Below are positions 59,701 through 64,000 of a stretch of 64,000 nt of DNA, piece after piece. The stretch is from Saccharomycopsis fibuligera x Saccharomycopsis cf. fibuligera (taxonomy: Eukaryota > Ascomycota > Saccharomycetes > Ascoideales > Saccharomycopsidaceae). The notes under the pieces are model-generated. The model was not told where the DNA came from, did no database searches, and saw only the letters and a program-made list of their open reading frames with translations. The translations under genes and the position numbers were made by a program. The stretch spans positions 1,798,001 through 1,862,000 of the forward strand of contig CP012817.1 in NCBI GenBank assembly GCA_001936135.1, written 5' to 3'. Each line of letters opens with the position of its first letter. Position 1 is the first letter of the stretch.

Positions 59701-62582
59701 CTATCAAAAACAACTTGACAACTTTTACAAACTTTTTGTGGGAAGCCTGATGATAATGTAGCAGTAAAGTTTTCCAAATCTAGGGCATTTTTAATGTACA
59801 AGTATGTATTTGGGTTGGTATTAGTACTGGTGTTGGAATTTTTGCTATTTTTATTGAAGAAGCTCTCTCCCTTTTCTCTGTAATTATCATTGACATTGAC
59901 ATTGACATTAGCATCGCCAGTATGGACCACCTTCTGAGCCGTATCATCTTGCAGGTGCGAAGTGACTTTTTTCTCTGACTTTCCTTCCTGTGATTGATTA
60001 TTATGCTTTTGGTTGTATACATTATACTCGCGATTTCCATCCAGCAAATCTTGCTTTAAATCACGATCGCCATCACTCTCGGTAACACTGTAAACTTTAT
60101 AAAATTGTTTTTTTAATTTTTGGAAATCTTGATCCTTAGAAAATCTTTTCAATGAGTCACAAAATTCATCAAAGAAATCATATTTGTTTTGGTTTGATCC
60201 CACCAGCTGCTGCTGTCCCAGCAGCTTTGCATTCTGTTGTCGATTTTTCAAATTTTGGAAAACTTTTGCGAAATCTTCATTATTTGGAATCTTATCTATA
60301 ATTCGACCAATTGTGCTATTCAATGCGTTTATTTCTTCATTATTATAGCAACTATCAGAAGTTGTGTTGTTGGCGTTGTTTCCGTTATGTGAGCTACAGC
60401 TGCTATTATTGCTATTAGAACTATAACAACTGAAACCATTTTCACCTTGGTTTTGATTCTGATTTAAATTCCGATTCTGATGTTCATTATTGTTATTGCT
60501 ACTGTTGTTCTTTAATTCACAACCTTGATTAAAATATTCATTATCAAAGCTTTGCATAATAGTAGGAAATTGAATATTAAATTTTTGCAAAGATATTTTA
60601 AGACTGAACAAATTACTTATTAACTCATCGTATTCGGAATATGAAAAATTTTCCATAAGATAGTCTGAGAAATTTTGTGATAATTTGGACGATGAATTTG
60701 CCTCAATGTTTTGATTTATAATGTTTTTTTTTGCAGTGTCCTTAATATTAGCACCACCAGTAGTAGCAATGGCTGATGATTCATACTCAATATGTTTCAA
60801 GTAATCAACAAATTCATCACTTATCACGATTGATAGATCATTCAAAATCAACTTATCAATAACATTTGGTCGACTATCATCATCATTATTACAGAGCTTT
60901 GGTCTTCTATTATTTTTATCATCATCACCCACATTATTACTACTGATATTATAATTATTGTTGTTTCTCCTCTTACCTGTATTTAATTCAGGATCACCTC
61001 CCATTCTCCGTCTTGGTCGTCCCATTCCACCCATTGGTCCACCCATTGGTCCACCCATTGGTCCACCCATTGGTCCACCCATTGGTCCACCCATTGGTCC
61101 ACCCATTGGTCCACCCATTGGTCCACCCATTGGTCCACCCATTGGTCCACCCATTCCTGGAGGCCCAAGCATGAATGCCATCAGAAGCACTGGCGTTACA
61201 AAAATCACCCAATCCCAAACAATCGCACCAATAAATTTTGCACTTTTGTACACTGGTAATACTAAATACATCATAAAATGCGCCAATTTTCGCAATAATT
61301 GGAACGCCCACAGAGCAGCTTTATTGTCAAAAAATACTAAGTGGTGTAACTTGTACTTAATATACATCTTGAGGATCAATTTGGTGTATTTTTTCAAAAT
61401 TGGAATATCAAGAGTTTTTATCTTTGCTGTAAGAATAGGCTTATTAAGGTTATGAGAATGTAATTGAATTGCTAGATCCCGATGTTTTGAAATGCCAAAA
61501 GTGCCGAATAATTTAGCTTTAACGTGCATCTTATTATTATTACTAATACTATTCTTCCTATGGTTTTGGCTTTGGCTTCCATTTCTGCTTTGATTTTGCT
61601 TTTGGTTTAGCTTCTTGTCGATAAACCGGTTCAATTTCTTTTCCAAAACTTTCCTCACTATATAATTAACCAAGTTTATCCTCTGCCAAACAAATCCAAT
61701 AATTGAAGAAATTGACAAAGAGATGGCAAAATAGATTAAGTTTGATTGTAATTGCGATGATCTTAATGATTCAAAATTAAATGACATTGTTGACACTGAA
61801 GCTGATAGTGCGGAAAAAAGATTGAAAAACATGAATAATTGTGGTGGGATAAGAAAAAAGATTGACGATATGAACGGCGCAAAGATTGGATATTTCGATA
61901 TCAATGATTGTACTTTGGTTGGCAATGGGAATGGCATCATTACTGGCGGAGGACCTCCAGGGCCACCAAAACCACCATAAACACTGCCTGGAGGACTATC
62001 TGGTGGGCCCTGAAAAAATGATTGTCCTGATTGTGCTATACCATGACGTTCATTATATTTTAACTGTTGTTGCTGTGTGCTTGAGTATTGAGGCTGGCAT
62101 GCTATGCCATCAATAGCTTCTTCTCTCATATGCGTCACTCCGGGGTAATCAGATTGTGGATACTCCGCAATGAATGATTGTTGATGTCGTAAATTTCCAC
62201 GAAATCCACTTGGTTGGTGAGGACCATGTCGGCCTGGTCCACGGGAGCCTGGTCCATAGCGGCCTGGCACTATTTGCTGAATGACGGAGTGCTTAATCAT
62301 TTTATATGTTGTCTCCCAAAAATGTTTGCCTTCCAACTCGCTCCCGATTCCATTTGAATTGGCACTCAAACCTGCCCCTGGTGAAGGCCGCAGCACCATG
62401 AGCGCTTGCGATGATGATTGCCCCACTTGCTTTGATTTTAGCGTAATTTCGTCATAATTTGAATATAACCACAGGATTGTATCATTATTATTATTGTCAC
62501 TGTTTTTGTTTTTAATGAGATATAGTAGAGCAAGTAGTGCTATAACACCAATGAAAATGTACTTCTTCTTCACCGACATCAT
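50775..62582 (-). CDS. FMP27: Bridge-like lipid-transfer protein Fmp27 (SABRE/hobbit family), extended
   Basis: A 3935-aa giant protein; family members are ER-anchored and form long hydrophobic grooves that move lipids at membrane contact sites. Residues about 4-23 (YIFIGVIALLALLYLI) form an N-terminal anchor. A Pro/Gly/Gln-rich stretch (about 105-220) is followed by several further hydrophobic segments (about 230-320 and 420-470) and a GGPM repeat (about 478-520). Family signatures come later: the GFWDK-type block (GWWDKFRLIMHGRFHFKW) near 2510, the segment GYIKGSIDPYKL-like through DPTKFMITRSKQF near 2535-2580, and the WPPWINFEGF motif near 3300. The C-terminus is low-complexity and acidic. 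S. cerevisiae Fmp27 has about 2630 residues; the excess comes mainly from Asn/Ser/Lys-rich inserts spread over the first half. The whole frame is open without introns. Confidence 0.92.
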   Translation of the reverse strand: MMSVKKKYIFIGVIALLALLYLIKNKNSDNNNNDTILWLYSNYDEITLKSKQVGQSSSQALMVLRPSPGAGLSANSNGIGSELEGKHFWETTYKMIKHSVIQQIVPGRYGPGSRGPGRHGPHQPSGFRGNLRHQQSFIAEYPQSDYPGVTHMREEAIDGIACQPQYSSTQQQQLKYNERHGIAQSGQSFFQGPPDSPPGSVYGGFGGPGGPPPVMMPFPLPTKVQSLISKYPIFAPFISSIFFLIPPQLFMFFNLFSALSASVSTMSFNFESLRSSQLQSNLIYFAISLSISSIIGFVWQRINLVNYIVRKVLEKKLNRFIDKKLNQKQNQSRNGSQSQNHRKNSISNNNKMHVKAKLFGTFGISKHRDLAIQLHSHNLNKPILTAKIKTLDIPILKKYTKLILKMYIKYKLHHLVFFDNKAALWAFQLLRKLAHFMMYLVLPVYKSAKFIGAIVWDWVIFVTPVLLMAFMLGPPGMGGPMGGPMGGPMGGPMGGPMGGPMGGPMGGPMGGPMGGPMGGMGRPRRRMGGDPELNTGKRRNNNNYNISSNNVGDDDKNNRRPKLCNNDDDSRPNVIDKLILNDLSIVISDEFVDYLKHIEYESSAIATTGGANIKDTAKKNIINQNIEANSSSKLSQNFSDYLMENFSYSEYDELISNLFSLKISLQKFNIQFPTIMQSFDNEYFNQGCELKNNSSNNNNEHQNRNLNQNQNQGENGFSCYSSNSNNSSCSSHNGNNANNTTSDSCYNNEEINALNSTIGRIIDKIPNNEDFAKVFQNLKNRQQNAKLLGQQQLVGSNQNKYDFFDEFCDSLKRFSKDQDFQKLKKQFYKVYSVTESDGDRDLKQDLLDGNREYNVYNQKHNNQSQEGKSEKKVTSHLQDDTAQKVVHTGDANVNVNVNDNYREKGESFFNKNSKNSNTSTNTNPNTYLYIKNALDLENFTATLSSGFPQKVCKSCQVVFDSASLSSKISTGNSSFSKTSLNANLRNSDSDSDFGSGKFDEKLARKRSKLYLFLKILFSPFVQFLSSWRSKNKSKDATSYRSITIKEQLFDDAHFDFGSHIKLVNIPHSSHSQAAKNNGNNNNTDNIDHLAYYQNESATIIKLNKNQFVSLGNIDVHVRIGHVSIPTHLLAYGIQDFVKKRKRNGKKKDNTKNSIIKKNRFIVVRSPLSIDNDNDNDNDNAVIEDATSNSILSKLKKLINLFGLVDIKLINIKVYHKFFKEEDLLTLNQAATSKAGLTLMTESENFSINLVANNILLTSRKLDKHEYGIYLNARDLPLPNEEQYGGHNAQQQQKDLASDASTKNVDNFDNDLEKSISHEILTSITGLNLKFLGDSVAYLPLLSGSVHTNLYKIAALLVAVKNLTSMNSSNLKTQKMPLCVVAEELKSLKDKRNKFLINVNVNHPSLYFYPLHIHPLAQLWTRLKRKDKDKDRSSNKDKYSRPSGCSNIQDLQSFQASVKSYLELLIPLLPVIDSRVLISEALCKIGSLPYSVPNANTNCQKTTTNNMTCANTGSITKDSITLVAEIQKIIYEVQSIGHKTWRASSTGNGNKNNEDASTSIYYGCDNNNDIVLFDDDLGDILNDTTYIDTNYGSADFSFNHNKVADTNNNDRYKDSDLVEKQLQEQQFSTLLKSNLTMNAFIIKSYHYAKHESKSANKNGSLGTKAEALSLLPLTEATTPFPVVHLKQYEAESYLHFHYLQQQRQQRPSAQTQKPVPSNGNNLTHCLLNLFHISLNNSARLSNVVVNMTRKTVVFALCQLVGNFRAAANKRKTESSFLLPYTEARANANANASEPSIIKALVGIMCNSQLNLSLDGLVLSFASRKFLPSAEQNLEIGNDDDIENANHVSKTNIDLADGLRGMKLCLGDVNIKITKEEPSLQPLIQKQKSKLNETNTNRALTTNVDLTVAKFKFYCIYERSLSRVNDKPLVHQFINMPNISVHFNRTGFTVELPNVELDIHITTIWIFFVVQYLVHELSKTLAGNQDKYPEVQNNNRLDRNNSNSNDNNNNYIYDRVIKLKVSYLAIRLHLPDNIFILLSINKISSFVNLNSKTLDLTADNWKFYTPHENTLDELFCIININEVSHRFEYQQGLPGKDQNICLNFQEFRFALPFRYLFFKITDSIVTLVKTLKQLKSNFGNLKTGKALSPILPYVEDAKILPRIQINTSKLCLEIKDNCFESELGLIYKAGAVEQKERVEKILVFRQRVRKLVHELYETQDYPFDTFEQDLLFVIEQYEYRLSQCYKAKTLAPSNSKPTIIRTERREEIEYLIECLVDKKLKLYENFSKSWVKRYAKVKQNRDNHLLSRSKNILGETYTDTKTLENYNVHDIILQPSLLSLFSSNFRLTLDKFQGLSQLPDFLFDIGKGIPKDTEYTLLVPLFLNIECDVLSILLRDFYLPIMYFPSHADANNEPALSISGNLVFAERLNVKPISRRTVYVPFVPSTTDKDIGNPFYCCHVSRSLDPVKCYTDLNIVSRSSRSTILSWGKSLQPTISTVMLCLDCVSKPPIDRSPSIGWWDKFRLIMHGRFHFKWKGNVNLYIKGSIDPYKLTDDGPGFVFCWSKDVSLDINPDDDPTKFMITRSKQFIFAIPQFSADIQDNWQYAVNSSTNCGATYLGADKFQKVVANLVGNVEWKAGLYFEKDITEESQSTTPGDTPRTNDFKPHFLVERTNPNLLDDPESHDSYKGFRSNYVHLSIGFSNNNANPDCTFKETYNAFHLSPSVVFYFQKWWGLFNNSLGLPIRSGPLFKFDRQDNRSQKKFGASLFTAKYQIQLQPVFISDFSRHANSSSLQAHNEIQFTGLKMKTNLFQLDLHQRKQKMHYTNEKLKLCKEVWHMKFNKGIIDCDECDARIVNTSFGETSIEDLLVKSLGIDSETASSSSSGDFDNYNVLYPDLTKLSNMQFCRPSNLKGLDSLYRWVDFNDYIELDVQKPSSNQPRVEILPFLRTPRFTYLRQNEKNTIQQTYPFGQEPSHNCFYDDIKAQEETSLEIVETRSQEIETKIKATKDTINKLSTKQGTTEEMITLKTKLASLKHNLNVIKEVLHKLKEFLLYASVEEPHRKRSVGNTLTPSVSLELAATRSDLSSHVSFSEFHDHSNLSVHSKFNNRFIVNNLLLKWNNRLRNHIIKFIEELEDSKSVRYFMGRKVIKYLEEISREKSDDSNSNITKSRQSTSSATVEEPENFSSDDYLRNFDGELCKVDPSVAESEYAYLIKLICPQIQLQSQEKRNSVCLILAQDIELKVLQINAKNLENVSDDDKIARLIETRYGLYLKEMQTFAVYSEHVIHDDGTLFYTKSYGNDGLTEAWPPWINFEGFYDSTLLEHLLLSEKTSASLRFDRVNSLFFSNIKEDNKKIIWKNKNVLRADAPKFVVKCDSSQFDVVYTIVTDLVVFSDFKNTKKSQKLKELVLAADLENIERINKYVEDIQRQIRALRETKHYLEMRDNELTEDGKQKLVTVDMWISKFMLKLLYSVRAIQGSASRLPSTTSLVTELVWNVFSDQIIWHLLDEKRKPLVDLALAQSSFIRTNHPDGSSTNSVNISIMQGFNLNTKSIYPELLSPYLVDDNTLRRKMAHVSWKDRPPVGGIPIMEYLNLDFQPLRIQIDEESAKKIFDFVFPASNTNDKGFGTSAGLAFKNKVPFNEFLNDSDNSVGSGKSSTDLQAPNPKSPSTRHSTFFPQKTSTIHSLRHPSGNSNHNNNQSGNSINGHQEILSGHPDHFVLMAQRSSKYICFTRANISNTTLCLSYKGRGHTSIADVDGLTVRIPVLTYQDYICSFKDLALAMKKDIIKVLIYHAGEIIGNKLKLHHHNRKTLAVQRNRSSNSLHSDSNVIQPIKNYGAFTTIDELVNDNKTDKNTAKNIGEPPKLVVSSNYSFNRINNTSSTSCDAYNEKTAVANGTNSSIPPLANSCNDDGSRHENDHENENEDDNEDYNVESIHA
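61027..61155. repeat. Coding minisatellite: 10 perfect 12-bp units in FMP27
   Basis: The unit CCACCCATTGGT repeats ten times without any mismatch (61027-61146) plus a partial unit. In FMP27 it codes for repeated Gly-Gly-Pro-Met just after a hydrophobic segment. Confidence 0.97.
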
Positions 62583-63644
62583 GCTTGTATATAAAAATTA
62601 CGTTTGGTTTTGCTTTGCTTTGTGTTATTTTGCTTCGTATGTTATCTTATAAACAAGTGAATTGTGAGGACCTATTTTGTGGCTACCCGTACATATCGAT
62701 CATTAAGCGCGTATGTTGGAGTTTAGTCTGTTGTGTGTTGTGGTGTGTGATGTCGTGTTTTAGTATCTCGTCTTGTCTTGTCTCAGTTGTTGATTCTCGG
62801 AGCAAAATGAAAGCCGTTGGTATAGTATTGTACTAATAATAACAACCGCTAGAGAGCCGCTGTCTCGGCACCTTCGGAGAAAAAGTTGTTTCAATTTAAC
62901 TTTTAATTACTTAATGAACTACGGAGAAAGGTCCACTACTACATGACAAACTATGAAAATTATAATGGCAGCAACCTAAAATGATAGTCTGGACTATCAA
63001 CTATATAGGTAAAGAGGAACGCATATATACTATGTGGAGTATATAGTCGGTGGCTAATAAGTTGTCAAGCATAGACAACATGCAATACTAAAATCCTCTA
63101 GATTTAATTTACCCTGTATTTTAAAAATTGAGATGCGACACCTTTTTCAGCCCAGAAAATCTAAATTCAGTTAGATGAGGGCAAAGGACTAAAAAATGTC
63201 TGTAGCCAATTGTTTACTTCCTGGTTGGTTTGTTTATTGTCTTGTGATCCTATAAAAAAAAAAAAAAAAAAAAAATCTGTTTAATTTCCGAAAGGGAAAT
63301 TTCAGCTTTTTCCATTATTGTTAAAAAATCCGGATTTATTGAATTTGCATAGTAAGTTAAGCATGATGACCAAGATTGTGCTGATTTACTAATAACTATT
63401 TAAACGTTTCAACTATCGGCATCTATGAATACCAAAATCAGGATACTTGTAATGTCCATAATATTTTACAGGATAAATTTGACAAAAAAATAGTCCCAGA
63501 AAAAGTCTATAATATACTTATATTTATACCATATAGTAGCAATTAGTGTCTACCTGCGTGGCACTTTGTTAAGCAGCAGTAGCACTTTCTGTCTTTTAGT
63601 ATGTGTACTCTGAAAAGCAGCACTTGGTGAACAAGCAGCGCAAG
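62583..63644. other. Upstream region of FMP27 / downstream of PPM1-like gene
   Basis: No gene on either strand. It includes an A21 run near 63253-63275, an AATTTCC-GAAAG-GGAAATT hairpin near 63284-63302, and tandem-like TCTTGTCTTGTCTC words near 62770. Confidence 0.6.
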
Positions 63645-63929
63645 TCACCCGTTGATTCCTTGACTAGCAATCTGCCACTCATTTTGGCTCACCTTTCTAA
63701 TAAACTCCTCAAACATGCCCTCTCCTTTATCATCCTGCTGCTGACAATCATCCCAAACAGCCAAAGAGAGAGAATAATGTCTTGACAATAATGACCATTC
63801 TTCCAATTCATCCAACAACTCAAGTTTAGAAACTCTAACCTTTTCATTTTCTGATATCCAATGATTATAAATAAAATCCATATCATTGACAAATACTTGC
63901 TGTTGCAATGTTATGCTGCCGTTACTGCT

Positions 63930-63964
<35 letters not shown>

Positions 63965-64000
63965 GCTGTAACACCATTTGCAATCTTCGAGCTTGCGCTT
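63645..64000 (-). CDS. PPM1: C-terminal part of probable leucine carboxyl methyltransferase Ppm1 (partial)
   Basis: The last ~118 codons of a minus-strand gene that continues past the right edge. After …AQARRLQMVL comes a run of 13 glutamines (CAA repeats, 63931-63966), then a block with the C-terminal pattern of the LCMT1/Ppm1 family: NDMDFIYNHWIS (family D.N..Y), NEKVRVSKLELLDELEEW (family RI.SLEFLDE.EEL) and SRHYSLSLAVW (family HYC..WA). Ppm1 methylates the C-terminal leucine of the PP2A catalytic subunit. The poly-Gln insert and the ~35-residue tail after the HY block look specific to this yeast. The identification is from the C-terminal blocks only; the catalytic part is outside the window. 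Confidence 0.55.
63931..63966. repeat. (TTG)12 trinucleotide repeat (poly-Gln in PPM1-like gene)
   Basis: Twelve uninterrupted TTG units, read as CAA (Gln) on the minus strand. Confidence 0.95.

Noticed and set aside
61027-61155. CRISPR-like array
   Set aside because: Direct head-to-tail 12-bp units without spacers, in a coding frame of a eukaryotic gene.
60958-61455. 165-codon plus-strand frame with GPPIGPPI repeats, and two minus-strand overlapping repeat frames
   Set aside because: Other-frame readings of the 12-bp coding minisatellite in FMP27.

Overview
This is a window of AT-rich nuclear DNA from a budding yeast (Saccharomycotina). The signs are intron-poor genes, one mini-intron with a perfect TACTAAC branch point, a tRNA-Glu(UUC), Asn/Ser-rich low-complexity inserts in many proteins, and orthologues of yeast genes throughout (SSC1, PRI2, PHO89, STU2, SMF3, NUP1, BDP1, ERC1, FMP27). 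CTG codons are scarce, and some lie inside Ser-rich tracts of BDP1. This would fit a CUG-Ser clade yeast but does not prove it; translations here use the standard code.

Left part (1-13 kb), accessory in character. It holds a frameshifted gene fragment at the edge, a ~140-bp tandem duplication, a tRNA-Glu gene, coding-like membrane-protein relics and an LTR-like dispersed repeat. A three-member tandem cluster of Seo1/Fen2-type transporters follows: two intact 546-aa genes flank a pseudogene overwritten by gene conversion from the first copy. The three promoters share an element containing the Met31/Met32-type core AAACTGTGGC, which is broken in the pseudogene. This points to sulfur-regulated transport. 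A lipase/esterase of the hormone-sensitive lipase type comes next.

Middle (13-31 kb): SSC1 (mitochondrial Hsp70, with a perfect heat-shock element); the DNA primase large subunit PRI2, with a 185-bp near-perfect inverted repeat in its upstream region; a 2.5-kb gene-free gap; PHO89; STU2 (spliced, minus strand); and SMF3 with a GATA/E-box promoter cluster. The most striking observation is that the PRI2 protein lacks all four cysteines that ligate the [4Fe-4S] cluster in yeast and human primase, while the rest of the protein is well conserved.

Right part (31-64 kb): NUP1, a second LTR-like repeat, a Sho1-like four-TM protein without SH3 domain, a 2.3-kb gap, WDR89-like/BDP1 (divergent), an LRS4-like monopolin candidate/ERC1 (divergent), an NDUFAF7-type mitochondrial methyltransferase, an unusually long FMP27 lipid-transfer protein (3935 aa) with a perfect 12-bp coding minisatellite, and the C-terminal end of a probable PPM1 leucine carboxyl methyltransferase running off the right edge. 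These are dispersed housekeeping genes without operon logic; functional links are limited to the transporter cluster and to shared promoters.
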